64,000 nt of DNA from Marsupella aquatica. Its lineage: Eukaryota; Marchantiophyta. Below are positions 1 to 12,272 of this stretch, piece by piece (the stretch's first letter is position 1; every line of letters starts with the position of its first letter). Location: positions 22,692,001-22,756,000 of the forward strand of contig OZ316891.1 in the NCBI GenBank assembly GCA_973895155.1, read 5' to 3'. Under the pieces are notes generated by a model. The model had not been told where the DNA came from, made no database searches, and saw nothing but the letters and a program-made list of their open reading frames with translations. The position numbers and the translations under genes were made by a program.

Positions 1-1490
1 CAGCCCTTTCAATTTTCACTAGAGAGGATTGAGTAACATGACTTGGGTTGGCTGAGTCCATTTTCAGTCTAAATTCTCATTTGGTGAGGTCGAGTTGAAA
101 AAATGACTTTGCAAGATCAGCCTAGTTTAATTGTCCTATAGATTTGTGGAGAACGTGCCTCTGCAAGATTAGCCAAGTTGGTTTTCCCCTGTAATTCACT
201 TAGTGAGCTATTGAGTGAAAAAATTACTTACCAAGGTTAGCCATGTGGAAGCTCCCAATTTGGCGAAGGAATGGAGTGAAGAAGCTATACAGCTAGATCA
301 GCTAAGTAGAAAACTTCCAACTCAGCAAAGCCAATCAGAGGAAAAAGAGACACCATAGTGATATTTGAATCCGGGAGGCCATAAAGTTTCCTTATGTGGG
401 TGATCACAAATTCACAAGCCCAACTACTCCTGATAGGATACTGACGGTGTTGGGCAGAGGGCTACTGGGCTATAATCTTGTAGACTTGTGACAAGACCGG
501 CATTATAGACCGACAAATTCAGTGCAGAACAATCTTGCATTTTCAAGGAATTGCAAGGACCTTTAGAAATGGCATTGACATGTGTCCTGCCACGAGATTG
601 GGACTTTGTAAGATCCATATTCTAAAATTTGGTCATCAACTTGGAGATCGCAAAGGCATGGGCATGTGGTCTGACGCGGGATTGGCAGCGAGATTTCGTG
701 AAAGACTCCTGCAGATATTCTGCTCCACGAGCGAGTATTGACAGAGTATGCTGTATATAGTCATTCTGAGTTTGTCAAAGAAATGTATAGTACCGATTTT
801 CATTTTAGTTTTTGGGGGAATTGTCACGGAAGTGGACATAGTAAAAACAGTTCATCGAGTTTTCTCGGTGCTTTTGAACTGTCTTATCTTCCAAACGAAG
901 TCCCGTTTAGAATAGAGGCAGTTTAATCAAATTTGTTCGGGAATATTTCCCGACGAAAGTATCATCCCGTTTAAAGGAAAGTCTAATCAGGTTTTGCTAA
1001 ATTTCGGGAAAATTGCACTTTTGAGAATTTGCACGGATGATGGCAGACATACCCGCCATCGAGTATCTGCTTTAGGATGATGCTGAGATCCCGGCTGAGA
1101 TCGCGACGACAGCTTTGTTTGACAGTGTAGAGTTTGGTGAGGGCCAGTGATCAAGAGAGTAAGGTCATGGCACTTTAGAAAGTTCACCCTTAAGAATATT
1201 GCACACCTTTTGGAGACAATGATCGCTGAGAAATTTGAACACAGGTTCAAATCTAGAGAAACGCTGAGTTCGAGTAAAACAAGAATGAAGAAGAACTATT
1301 CAACAATCAAGTCTCCATATACATTTTCAGGACAAGATTTACAACAAAAGGATGGTTGGTTCTCATTCTGCACAATGTGAGCTCTGCTTCCAGAGCTTCA
1401 CGCCTGTCTAATTAATGTTTACAAGATTTGCATTTGGAAGAGTTGAGAGGCAAGGGATCGAGATTGCATTTCCGATCAATTCACCCAATC
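1..1490. other. Non-coding stretch with degenerate short repeats
   Basis: No recognisable protein is encoded here; the open frames are short and lack recognisable domains. The first ~330 bases contain degenerate recurring phrases (variants of gattagcca/gatcagcta and gagtgaaaaaa) spaced roughly 60-70 bases apart, suggesting a decayed tandem repeat. The part next to 1490 is probably 3' flank of the minus-strand LEA gene. Confidence 0.4.
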
Positions 1491-1492
1491 AT

Positions 1493-3341
1493 CTAGATAC
1501 CAGCTATCGCACTCTGCAGAGATGCCAATGTCCCTTTCTCTGTATCAGCAGCAGCATCAATAATGGATTTGGGCTCAGACGGTGGATTATTGCCCCTTGT
1601 CACAAACTCGTCATCAGCTGCACCGTACTCCTCGGGAAGGCTTCCGGCTTCGTCTTTCGCGGGCGCTTTGATATCTCCATCTTTCCCAGCTGCACCGAAT
1701 CCTCGCCCCTCGCTGCTCACCGCATCTTTGGCGCCGTCTTGTACAGCTCCGGCTTTCTCTTCTGCTTTGGATTTGGCATCTCCAGCGGAATCGGTCGCTG
1801 CATCGCCCAATTCACCTGCCTTGTCACTGGTCTTATTCGCAGTATCTTCGACAGAACCCTTGGCCTGACCTGCAGAATCCTGAGCTGCATCGCCAAATTC
1901 GCCTGCCTTGTCACTGGCCTTGTTGGCAGTGTCTTCGACAGACCCCTTGGCCTGACCCGCAGAATCCTGCGCTGCATCGCCAAATTCCCCTGCCTTGTCA
2001 CTGGCTTTGCTGGCAGTGTCTTCGACCGACCCCTTGGCCTGACCTGCAGAATCCTGAGCTGCATCGCCAAATTCTCTTGCCTTGTCTCCGGCCTTGTTTT
2101 TGGTTTCCCCAGCAGCATCCCTGGCTTGACCTGAAATGTCAAATGCTTCAGTATCAACCAAATCGAGACAAGGTGCCGAGGTGTCTACTGATTAAATTTT
2201 TTGCCAAAACATCGATCTAAATTGACAGATTCAACTTCAGCCCGAGTCCAATTTAGATTTAGTTCAAAATTATCTGATATCTAGGATCAGTTACGACCAA
2301 ATGTTAATCTCCTGTGGACAGTCGGGTGAAATCGATCCCGTTCCACGCCTGATTGTATTCCTCTTCATTTCTTGACCAACCTTGAATCACAGGTGCCGTT
2401 TCAATGGGGCAGCATACAAAATTAAAGTCTCAATCTTGTTGCTACAGCCGATTAACGGTTGACTTCTTTGACTCCTACTTAGTTCACTGTCTGTTGTAGA
2501 AAGCTGTCCAAACTTCCGAAGTCCCGGACAGTTCTTAATTCTTTAACTATCAGACACAGAACATTCATTTGACTACTACCATTCGAGGGGTGCTCAACGG
2601 GAAACTTGGGAACATGAAGTCCCCTTCGATACGTGCTACAATACTATCTGAGGGTGAACTACATTAGCTGAGTTCTCTCGGATCCCGAGAGCGATTCTTA
2701 GGCTGGTTGTTAGTACATGAAAAACTCTCCATGGACGATGCAATGTTACTTAAGTGAACCTATCATGTCGTGTGAGGGTTCATGACTTAGCAGATGTGTC
2801 CTCAGTGAAGGAATGCGGGTAGCGTAGTATTTACGATACCTGCAGCGTCTGTGGCTCCTTCCTTGAACTCTTCAGCCTTCTCACCGGCTCCTTCCTTAAA
2901 CTCTTCAGCCTTCTCCCCAGCTTTCTCCCCCGTCTCCTGAGCTCTATCCTTGGCCTTCGATGCGGCATCCTTCGTCCCCTCCTTCAATTCTTCAGCCTTC
3001 TCACCAGCTCTCTGTCCAGTCTCCTCGGCACCCTCCTTGGCCTTGCCTGCAGCATCCTTCAGTGCATCACCTCCTTGCCCAGCTGCTTCCTGCGCTTTGC
3101 CGGCGAGGTTCTGGATCCCCTCGCCCGCAGCTCCAGCGGCCTCATCGGACTTCTGGGTGGCTTCCTTAGCTGGCCCTCCTGCTTTGTCGAAGGCTTTATC
3201 TGCTCCTCTCGATGCCTTCTTCTTCCCCTCTTTCGTGATGTCCGACGCTCTATCGGTGGCGGCATTGGCTGCTTCCCCGGCCTCTTTCAATCCTTCACCC
3301 GGCTGTGGGAGCTCTTCGGTGCGCGGCTCGTCTTGTGCCAT
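1493..3341 (-). CDS. LEA-type (late embryogenesis abundant) protein, two exons
   Basis: Two open frames join into one gene. Exon 1 runs 3341-2840 from an ATG (MAQDEPRTEE) and ends at a good donor (GCAG/GTATCG). Exon 2 runs 2130-1493 after an acceptor (TTTCAG/GTC). The split Gly codon restores the frame and gives 379 aa. The protein is Ala/Lys/Glu/Asp/Gly-rich, has no Cys or Trp that I noticed, and is built from LEA_4-like amphipathic repeats (GEKAEEFKEGA in exon 1). Exon 2 has about three near-identical 29-residue repeats (DKAGEFGDAAQDSAGQAKG core; 87 bp each). Such proteins are disordered, fold into helices on drying and protect membranes and proteins. The gene stands alone. The alternative of two separate LEA genes is less likely, because exon 2 has no ATG at its 5' end and the splice phase fits exactly. 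No signal peptide is evident. Confidence 0.75.
1789..2110 (-). repeat. 87-bp coding tandem repeats in the LEA gene
   Basis: Three to four in-frame copies of an ~87-bp unit encode the 29-aa LEA repeat. The copies differ by a few substitutions, and the outermost are the most diverged. Copy number is likely to vary between alleles. Confidence 0.7.
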
Positions 3342-3708
3342 TGTCTTACACAACTTCTTGTGTTGCTCACTCTCGATGTGGACTCAAAACTCAATCAATC
3401 CTTGACGGACACAGATTCTCCGATTCAAAACAAGACTTATCAACGTGTTCGGAATTCTTTGAAGCTGCCTGGAGGATTCAAATCCGTGAATCGAACTGAA
3501 TTCTTCGAATGTTAATACAATACTCTTTCGAACAACGACTGTAAACTCGAGAAGGAAGTTCGATGATGTTCAAGTTCGGGAATTCCGGGTCGATCCACCA
3601 CGGTATTTAACCAAGAGCTGCGAACAATGGATGACGACACAGTTCCTAAATTGAGCAAGTTTTACTATTCTAGAATCATCTCCTAATTGAACATTTTCCC
3701 CGCCCGAC

Positions 3709-3917
3709 ATGAACTTCAAAATCCAGGCCGTGCATGCTCCAAGGCAGGCGGTTCAGATCCGAAGTTCGCTCCGCCACTTTCTCTGCATGAACGTTACCTC
3801 ATGCCAGCTTTTCGATGACGGGGTCGAAGTGAGAGCCAATTTCATCGCAGCAGCAGGCGTACCAGCGGAGCAGCTCTACGTCCTGATCGAAGCTATTGCA
3901 TTTGCAAAAGATCTGAG
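3709..3917 (+). pseudogene. Orphan first-exon-like open frame, unknown product
   Basis: An open frame starts at ATG 3709 (MNFKIQAVHAPRQ) and encodes about 69 residues to a strong splice donor (CTGAG/GTACGT at 3917/3918). I do not recognise a family. It lies ~370 bp upstream of, and divergent from, the LEA gene. No convincing continuation exon is visible: a GCAAT microsatellite (about 3984-4017) and then a satellite-like array follow. It may be the first exon of a gene cut off by repeat expansion, a gene with a distant second exon, or chance. Confidence 0.3.
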
Positions 3918-4179
3918 GTACGTCGGGCTGGATGCGCCACCTGCCAGGATTTGGGACCGCCAGGTACATTGCGCCGCTCGAGGTTGCAATGCAATTCAAT
4001 GCAATGCAATGCAATGCAGGAGGTCGTGTCCCACCATAGCTACTGGGGGAAGACGTGGCACTGTGGGAGCATGACACCCTCACCCTTACCGAACCCTACC
4101 AATGGTTGAAGGGCATACCGTACTGCTAATGCTAACAGCGCGAAGGACCTACAGTAGAAACTGGCTGACAAGATAAGAT

Positions 4180-5200
4180 GCCACTGAGCCACAACGTAAC
4201 CATACAAATCTACCACGCATAAGTGCAAGATAAGATGCATAAGTGCAAAACAAGAGGCATGGAAGCCACAATGTAGACATACAGTCTACCATGCATAATT
4301 GCAAGATGAGATGTCAGTGAGCCATAATGTAACCAAACAAGTCTACCAAGCATAAGTGCAAAACAAGAGGCACGGAAGCCACAATGTAGACATACAGTCT
4401 ACCATGCATAATTGCAAGATGAGATGCAAGTGAGCCTTAATGTAACCAAACAAGTCTACCAAGCATAAGTGCAAAACAAGAGGCACGGAAGCCACAATGT
4501 AGACATACAGTCTACCATGCATAATTGCAAGATGAGATGCAAGTGAGCCTTAATGTAACCATACAAATCTACCCAAATCCATGGCTGGATTAGGGCGGGT
4601 TTGTGGGGTGTGTGTGGTGTTTTGGCTTGGGTGTTGGGCCCTGTTTGTGGCCTGGGTGGCTTTCGTCTCCTTGCGTGATATGGACGGGTCTCTGCGTCCC
4701 TTTTTGGAAAAAAAAAAAAAACAAGGTGCATGAGTGCAAGATAAGATGCAAGTGCTCTACAAGGTAAGCGTACACTTTACCGTGCATGAGTGCAATGTAA
4801 GATGCATAAGTGCAAGTTATGATGCACATGAGCCACAAATATAAGCATACAAACCTACCATGCATAAGTGCAAGATAAGATCCATAAGTGCAAGACATGT
4901 GGCACAGGAGCCACAATGTAGGCATACAGTCTACCATGCATAATTGCAAGATGAGATGCAAGTGAGCCAAAATATAACCATAGAAGTCTACCGCTTATAA
5001 GTGCAAGATAAGATGCAAGTACGCTAGAAGGTAAGCATACAGTTTACCGAGCATGAGTGCAATATAAGATGCATAAGTGCAAGTTAAAATGCACATGAGC
5101 CACAATGTAAGCATACAGTCTACCGTGCATAAGTGCAAGATAAGATGCAAGTGAGCTACAAAGTAAACTTACCGTCTATCATGCATAACTACACCCTGTA
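4180..5200. repeat. ~57-bp minisatellite array with ~113-bp dimer structure
   Basis: Direct repeats of a ~56-57-bp unit, with recurring words GCATAAGTGCAAGATAAGATG, gagccacaatgtaa and catacagtctacca. Between about 4230 and 4570 two subtypes alternate (one with AAAACAAGAGGCACGGAAGCC, the other with AAGATGAGATGCAAGTGAGCC), making a ~113-bp higher-order unit repeated about three times. Monomers are more diverged on the right. Open frames inside are shadows of the repeat. Confidence 0.85.
4573..4721 (+). mobile_element. A-tailed insertion inside the minisatellite
   Basis: The repeat phase is broken by ~150 bp of unrelated G/T-rich sequence ending in about 14 consecutive A residues, after which the array resumes. 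An A tail at one end suggests a short retroposon or truncated LINE end. I see no tRNA-like A/B boxes and no clear target duplication. Confidence 0.45.
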
Positions 5201-7300
5201 TAAGTGCATTTACATGGTTTACTTGTAGTCCCCTAATATTACAGGTCTCCTTTTATAAATGCACAGTCTGTAATGCAGGTCCACTTCACTCACTGACAGT
5301 GTAAAGTACATTCTGTGGGTAAATGTAAGGGGGTCATATAGTGCAGCCCCTAAAATTCCTTAAAATGATTTTTCTTTTTTTTAAATGGCCACAAAAACCC
5401 ACAGGAAGGGGGGAGTAAACAGCCCAGTACAAAGACACCACAGCACAATGGCAAACCCAACATTGGGGCCAAGGACAGCCCCCACACGGAAGACCCACTA
5501 GGGGCAACAGACCACCAGCAAAAGCCCATTGGGCACAGGAGCAATTCAAGGCCAACCAGTGCATACTCTCATACCCCCCTCAGCTCATACCAGAGGAGAC
5601 CTGATTGCTACCATGAAACAGCCAAAGACAGAAGCTTGGCATCAATCCAACCCTTGGCCTGTAAAAGCTGCAAATGTGCAGTCCCCTAATATTACAACCC
5701 TGTCTAGTTTGTAAATGCACCAACAAGTGCACTTTCTGTAAGTGCATTTCTGTCTATAAGAGAGTACATTCATTTATCAGTTACAAAAATGCATAAGTTA
5801 GAACCATTTATTGATAAGTGCAGTGGACAACAACACGCAGTAGTTTCATCCACTTATCTAGTTGATTCATGTAGTATGAGGGGTTGGGGTATGAGAAAAT
5901 GTCTATGACCCAACAACATATCCGAGGAATAATTTAAAATTATGACATAGTGCATAACATAGGTAAGTGCAGACTTGGGGTGTCTTCCCCTAAGCCTCTT
6001 GGACAAGGTAATTGTACCATTTTTAACTATGTCACCAAGAATTGAACAAAGTTACCAAGTTGCCCCAAAATGATGCTTCCATGGACCTACCCCTGAACCA
6101 TGCAACCCCATGGACTTGACACCTTTACACTTCATTCATTGCGCACTTTCTGGTTTCCAAAAGTTTTCAACAACAAAGATTGACCGTATTTTATCAAGCA
6201 GAATCTTTTCTTGGGCTCGTGAGAAAGGCTTGGGAATATATTTTCAACCAGTCTACAATATCTACTTTTCATGAAAAATTGAAACAATTGAAAATTTCTA
6301 AAGATACTTCGTCATTGAGTGTCTACACTTTCTGTTAGGGAAAGTTTAGAGAGCTAACTTCAATGTCTCCCTGTATATCTTTCATCGAGACTGGAGAAAC
6401 CTTCAAATTTCAAAAGAGTACTGTCTCATCTTCTTGTCATGGTTTCTCTGTAAGTGCAAACCCATGGGAGTATTTTTAAAATTGTACTTATCAGATATTC
6501 CGCTCCTCCACAAATGCAATTCCAGTGCACTTATGTCAACTATTGATAACTGAAATTTGTGGCAGGAATTGCAATTGTAGATGTTCATTGCATTTGCAGA
6601 AGCTTAATATGAGTTCAAGTAGACTGAGCATTTTCACCTTAATTAATGTGCCTTAAAGGTTGACTCAAAAGCAAAGCATCAAGACACTGACAGGTGTGAG
6701 GAGATTTGATATATTTCAAAACTTGATTGCTTTATATATTCAAAACCTACTCCTGGATGGACACAAACACTTGACACTGCTATGAACTAGATGGGCATTG
6801 GAACTATAGAGTGTCGCAATACTTCCAGAACCTAACAATTGCACAACATCAAAACGTAAGAGGTTATAGACATGGTAACCAAGAGAACCAATGTAAGAAT
6901 GGCGTTGCATGGACTGAATATGGAAGTCATTTGTCAAACACCTTCTATCACTCATCAAATGCAGGTAGACATTTCATCTTTGGAACAGAATAAGTGCTAT
7001 TCAGGTACATTTATTTAATGTTTTGTTTGTGTCCATCAGGATTCATTAACAACCTAATTGGACCTAAACAACAATCCCCTCACTACAATTTGCTGAAGTC
7101 AACATCAGATCTAACTTGAGGTCAATTGAGCTCGATAAGATTATGGAAAAGAAATCACTGTCCACTTTGCCAAGCAAAACGGACTGTCAACTCAAATGCG
7201 CAACATAATAATGACCTGAAGTCTTCATTAGAAATATCAATTCCAATGAACTAATAGGTTTCTAACTGAATTTCCTAATTTGATGTGGGCTCTATGGCAT
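5200..7300. other. Intergenic DNA without recognised genes
   Basis: AT-rich sequence with scattered 'taagtgca' words related to the adjacent array. No frame shows a recognisable domain. Confidence 0.4.
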
Positions 7301-7304
7301 ATCC

Positions 7305-7596
7305 GCCCCGGGGTCCTCACTTCTTTTCTTCTGACCCATCACGCGCGAATAAGTATATGGTTTTTTTATTGGGTTTAGTGAAATACTTTTAAATTTTTGT
7401 TGAAGAACATTAGGGTTATGTTAATCCAATTTTGAGAATTATAAGAATCATAGGGTTTTTTAAATCAAATTTGGGAATATTTTATTAAGTTAGGGGTAAA
7501 ACAATTCCTTTAAAAAACTTTCTTGACTTAAGTTTTAGGGTGTTTATCCCCCCAAAACTTCGCGCGTGATATGGCACACCCCTTGGATTGAGGCCC
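7305..7596 (-). repeat. Dispersed ~290-bp repeat, copy 1
   Basis: The reverse complement of this block matches 20125-20398 over most of its length. Shared landmarks in the same order include ggggtgt-ccata, aaagttttgggg, cctaaaactta, ttgttttacccctaacttaat, actaaacccaataaaaaaacc and agaaaagaagtgaggacccc. The copy is non-coding. The limits are where similarity fades. Confidence 0.75.
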
Positions 7597-7599
7597 CCA

Positions 7600-8264
7600 A
7601 GATATCCGCCAGAGTTTTTTCTAGCCTTGAAATTTTCCAAATTCCACCTCACTTAAAAGTCTTAGCCACTTTTGGCATACACTTCCAGGTTTTTTAAGCT
7701 TTTGTTAGAGGTGTCTTGCATGTTACCGTTTCCGTATTGAGGCCCTATTTATATTTAATGTCCGTCAACATATTAAATGTGAAGAATTTTGTGCCTGAAT
7801 TCCCTCATTAGCCAGGCTTCACTGTAGTTAAAGTGGAGGCTGAAGGGCAAATGCCAGAAACTTTCCACCCCTTCAGGTCCCAATCTCAATGTGAATTTTG
7901 AATAACACAAATAGACTCACTTTACACTAGCCTTTCAAGGTGCCAGGCCCAGTGACACATAGCAGCAAAGTGCTGTGGTGCACCCTCACCACTTTTTCCC
8001 ATCATTTTTGGGAGAATTGAGGGCAGACTACATGTTATAAGCCCCCGACACAGTTTCCCACATAGCCACAAACCCCATTAGCCAGAATCTGACAGTTTGA
8101 ATTAAATTGAGGAAAATCTAACCTTCAGAAATTAGTCTATGAAAATTGGATAAGATATTCTTAGCATAGTTTTGTTCACTGGCTAATGTGACTTTAGTCA
8201 GGCTGGTAGATAAGAAAAAACAACTTTTTACTAACCTGTCCCCTAAACTACCCAATATTAACAA
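7600..8264. other. Intergenic DNA without recognised genes
   Basis: AT-rich and non-coding, up to the truncated Copia LTR. Nothing recognised. Confidence 0.4.
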
Positions 8265-8378
8265 TGTGTTCCCGTGGACGTAGCCTCATGTGGAGGTGAA
8301 CCAGTATCTCTCTGTGTCGACTCTTGTGCGTTGGATGGTTCATGGGCTTGTCGTTGCGATTGTCGTCTATGCTCAACA
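8265..8378 (+). repeat. Copia LTR remnant, 5' side
   Basis: Matches the last ~114 bp of the Copia LTR (gtgttcccgtggacgtagcc through tatgctcaaca). Its 5' portion is missing. The PBS starts two bases downstream. Confidence 0.85.
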
Positions 8379-9055
8379 AGTGGTATCAAAGCATGTCTAG
8401 GAGGTGACGAGGTTTTTTCGTGACGGGTTTTTCCAACGTTCATTGTCGATGATACTTTCGGAGTTTCGTCGCATGAAACTCAAATGTGTGTGGCTGAGCG
8501 GATAAGTTAGTGAGAGGGCTCTCTAACGGTGGTTAGAACTCGCTGACCGGTATCCGTGGTGCGAAAGAATCAAAGTTTGCGTCGTTCAGGGTTTATTTAT
8601 GTTCGACGGTTTTTCGGGGGAGAGACCAGAGATTGTTTTTTCAACAGAGTGAGTTGTGTGGTGTTCGGGAGATCGCACATTATAGCTCAAGTTGAAGGTT
8701 GATGCGAGCTGGTCGTTTCAGTAGCTGAGTTGCTGCCGAGTTGTTACCGAGTGCATCGTGACAAGAGAAGGGGGAGTTCAGGGTTTTTCACAAGTTATGG
8801 AGCTTGTTCCCATCTGAACCGGGTTTCTCTTCGTGACGTCCGACTCAATGGAAGAAACGCGAAGTGCTAGGGCTCAATGGAGAGTTAATGACGAGGCGGT
8901 CGTTTTGTGTCCGGCATTGGCACTTGAGGCGGAGTGAATGTGACTCGACGGAAGTTTTGTCTCTGCTGAGCTTGCAGACTGTGCCGGTGCAATTCAACAA
9001 CTTTTCCCGTCGGCGGTCATCATTTTTACTCATGGAATCGTCGGCGGCAAGGTGA

Positions 9056-9375
9056 GAAATAAAAACTTTCTTTTAAAGGTCACTTTTGGATTTTTAAAGG
9101 GGTTACTTCACCCCTTATGTGTATACCCTGTCCCCTTCGCCAGTCGCCTTTGCGCCCCCATCGCTTCCATCGCGACCCCGCACTTGCCCTCCGGCTCGCG
9201 CCCTGCCGGCCCTGCCCTCCCGTTCATGACCTGCCGGCCGCCCGTCGCCCCTCCCTCCTCATTTTTCATCGTACGCAGCCGCCCGTGTATCCCCTGGGCG
9301 TACCCCCGGCCATATGCCCTTCGTCCCCGACCCTTATACCATGTATTTTTTTGATAAGGGGCTTAGCACCCCCTT
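9056..9375. other. GC-rich block inside the Copia leader
   Basis: A markedly C/G-rich segment flanked by related inverted phrases (aaaggggttacttcacccctt on the left, aaggggcttagcaccccctttaa on the right). It appears to be extra compared with the leader of the other Copia, so it may be a small insertion. No coding evidence. Confidence 0.35.
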
Positions 9376-9872
9376 TAAGGGCCTATTTTTAACCATTTTT
9401 TCTTCCTCTTGTTCTCCCTTGTGCCGGGACCTGCCGCCCTCCATTTCAACCGCTTGGACAGGGGGAACAGCCCCCTGTGAGACCTGTCGGACTGTGCAGG
9501 AATATTCCCAAAAAATAGAAAGCTATTTTTTGGCCGTCCGACAAAGATTCTGCACGTCGGACAGTAACTTTTTTGGTTCTTTTTCGACGCAGTGGTAGCC
9601 ATTGGAGTTAGCAACGCGGCGCACCGAACACATTGCAATTCCGACGACGGGTTGTACTTGGCATTTTGGTTATTCCCTGAGGTGGTCAAAACAGGGGAGT
9701 TTCCCAAGGTTTTACCCACCCCGATCGAAATTTGAATAACTTTTTCGTCAAATTTTAATTTTGATTTCGGCTTTCAGTATTGGACTCCTAGCTTTGTGGG
9801 CTACACGGCGGTGTTGAGTTTTGAGTTTTATGAGAAGTTTTGAAAAAATACATTTTTTTGTGATTTTCTCAT

Positions 9873-10818
9873 ATGAGTGACTCGAAGAATATTGGAAGAA
9901 TTGGCGTCGATGGAGCTTCAGGATTGCGACAGTCAGACGGAGAGTCCGAGGAGGAGCTGCTACCGTTTGAGAAGAAACAAGTATCACCGGTATGATCACC
10001 GGTGCGACGTGCAGTGGAGAAAGTTGTTCTACTACCAGAGTTGTCGGTAGTTGGAAAGAAGAGAGAGATGGCGAGATTTGGAGGAGTGAAGTTTGAGGTG
10101 GAGAAGTACGATGACCGTATTGATTACTTGCTCTGGGAGAAGCAAGTGAAGGGTGTTCTTCGGGCCATGGGCTTAGCTCATCTACTCTCTTCGTGAGAGC
10201 AATATGATGGAGAATAGGAGATCTCAGAGAAGCAGTGAAGACATGAGCAGGTGATTGCTGTCAATGGAGTGATGCTTTATCTCAAGCTACACATCATCAA
10301 GAAGTTGGATGATTATGCGGATTGCACATCACTTTTCAAGGCCCTCAGAGAGAAGTACTATCGGGAAGATGCGTCAGACCGGCTGTACAAGAAGTCTCTC
10401 TTGATGAGCCTCAGGCTCAAGGAAGGGAGCAAGCTGCAGGATCACCTGGATGAGTTTGACAATTGCAAGAGAGGAAGCCTCTCGCATGTTGGAGATGTGG
10501 CAAGCTTGGCCACATGAAAAAGGATTGTCGAGTAAAGGACCCTTTTGCATCAGCTAACGCGGCATCGAGCGCACATGAGGTAGATTTACTCGATGATGAT
10601 GACATATTGTGATGCCAAAATTTTGCTCTCAACGTAGTGTCAAATCTAGGTAGTGATGATTGGATTCTAGATAGTGCATGTACTTTTCACATTTGCTTTA
10701 GAAGAGATTTTTTCAGTTCTTACACGGATTTCAACGGTTCAGTGTTGATGGAAATGGAATCCCATGTCAAGTGGTTGGACTTGGATCTGTTAGATTTTAG
10801 ATGTTTGATGGTGTTGTG
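9873..10818 (+). pseudogene. Copia gag-protease pseudogene
   Basis: A start-like ATG at 9873 (ATGAGTGACTCG) matches the gag start of the Copia at 53828. Fragments in shifting frames include the gag phrase KYDDRIDYLLWEKQVKGVL (about 10108-10165), a CCHC knuckle (CGKLGHMKKDC, about 10495-10530) and a protease-like motif (WILDSACTFHIC, about 10660). Several stops and frameshifts separate them. The protease motif keeps the Asp-Ser that is changed to Asp-Cys in the younger copy. Confidence 0.8.
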
Positions 10819-11168
10819 AGAACGTTGAGGAATGTGAGATATATTCCCAACATGATGAAAAATCTCATTTCAATTGGATTTTTAGAAGCAAATGGCCATC
10901 GGTAGAGTTCTGCTAATAATGTCCTTCAGGTTTCAACTGATACTAAAGTTGTATTGAAGAGAAAGAGACATAAAAATCTATATGTTTTGGAGGGCAATGT
11001 AGTCTGTGATGAAGCCAATATAACCTTATCTCATGAGGAGACGGCCCGACTGTGACACTTCTGTTTGGGCCACATGAGTGAAAAAGGTTTGGTTATTCTT
11101 AAAAAAAAAGATTACTTTCTAGTTTGCAATCTTGTAAGTTGAAATTTTGTGAGCATTGTGTGCTTGGG

Positions 11169-11461
11169 CTAACTCGGGTTAGGACTTAGCTCATGTTAGT
11201 TGTAGTGTTGTTGTGTATATTGCCAGGGCTGGTGCCAGCCCCGGGTGGACTAAGGCTCATTGTTACAGAGCTAGTTGAGAGATAGGGAGAGCTTGCGCTG
11301 TGGTGCTTGGTATGGCCGATTGGCCTAGAGTGTAGTAAAGCTCTTATGTGTTCCCGTGAACGTAGCCTCATGTGGAGGTGAATCACGTATCTCTCTGTGT
11401 CGACTCTTGTGCGTTGGATGGTTCATGGGCTTGTCGTTGCGATTGTCGTCTATGCTCAACA
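11169..11461 (+). repeat. Copia LTR, 3' side, 5'-truncated
   Basis: About 290 bp similar to the complete Copia LTRs, ending tatgctcaaca. It begins abruptly after the coding phrase CEHCVLG of the integrase zinc region, marking the internal deletion junction. Confidence 0.8.
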
Positions 11462-12272
11462 TGCAGGGCACAGTTGCAAGTAGGGACGGGAGAAAACACA
11501 GAAGGTCCTCCCCACTCACAAAATCTCGACACTTTTGGCCCTCATTGTTACTCAGGAAAACACAAATGAGAAGGGGTCAGAGTGGGTTAAGGCTAGCCAC
11601 TAGTAACTTGCCACATGGTAACAGGAACCGGAATAGGAGTTATCACTAAGACAATATGAAACCCAATATGAAATGGAGGCGAGTTGATAATTAATTTTTG
11701 TTTGGGTGGCACTTTAGTAATATGGGGTCGTTTGGGGTACAGGTTAGCAATAAATAACTTGAAAGAAGAAAACCTGTAATAATAACCTGAAAGAGGAAAC
11801 CTACTCACAAATACCCTGATTTCCGCCCTGGAGCTGAACTCCCGCCAGGGTTTGGGGTTTATCCAATTCAGCGTACTCCTTACTTTTCTTCTCCCAGAAG
11901 ACGGATCTCATCACTTCATCATGACCTTCAGCATACGAAATGTTGGTTTCGGTAATGAAGGGGCGATTCGATTAAACGATTTCGGAGTGTGCGATTTTAC
12001 TTCGAGTGATATATGGTATTTGATGGAAGGCATTCTTTCTTGGCTTCAAGAGTGAGGTCTCGGGAGTAGAGGGGATTCATGATCACTTTTTTGCGCAATT
12101 CTCGAACCTGGCGAGATTGAGGCATGATCGGGACGAAGATTACAGTAATGCCTCAATTACAATGCTCATTTCTTGTCTATCGAGAAACATTCGCCTCTTT
12201 GTGACGACTGCAGGGGTGCAACGAAGAAGAGGAGGTGGAGGAGTGGCACCGAGGAATGCAGTAGTGGTGATC

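Larger units (their letters stand above)
8265..11461 (+). mobile_element. Decayed Ty1/Copia retrotransposon, internally deleted
   Basis: A 114-bp LTR remnant (8265-8378) ending CTCAACA is followed by a primer-binding site (TGGTATCAAAGC). A leader of ~1.5 kb and a broken gag follow, then the protease motif and part of the integrase zinc region. The sequence then jumps into a second, 5'-truncated LTR (about 11169-11461). The LTR parts match those of the Copia at 48891-55402, so this is an older relative. Integrase core, reverse transcriptase and RNase H are deleted. No target duplication can be tested because the outer LTR ends are missing. Confidence 0.85.

Noticed and set aside
1415-2134. 239-codon plus-strand frame opposite the LEA gene
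   Set aside because: It is a mirror frame produced by the LEA repeats. Its composition is explained by the complementary strand.
3984-4017. GCAAT microsatellite as a CRISPR or regulatory array
   Set aside because: A simple five-base repeat in a plant nuclear context. CRISPR arrays are not expected and no spacer pattern exists.
4040-4970. Minus-strand frames through the 57-bp array
   Set aside because: Repeat shadows. Their residues recur with the DNA unit and have no codon signature.
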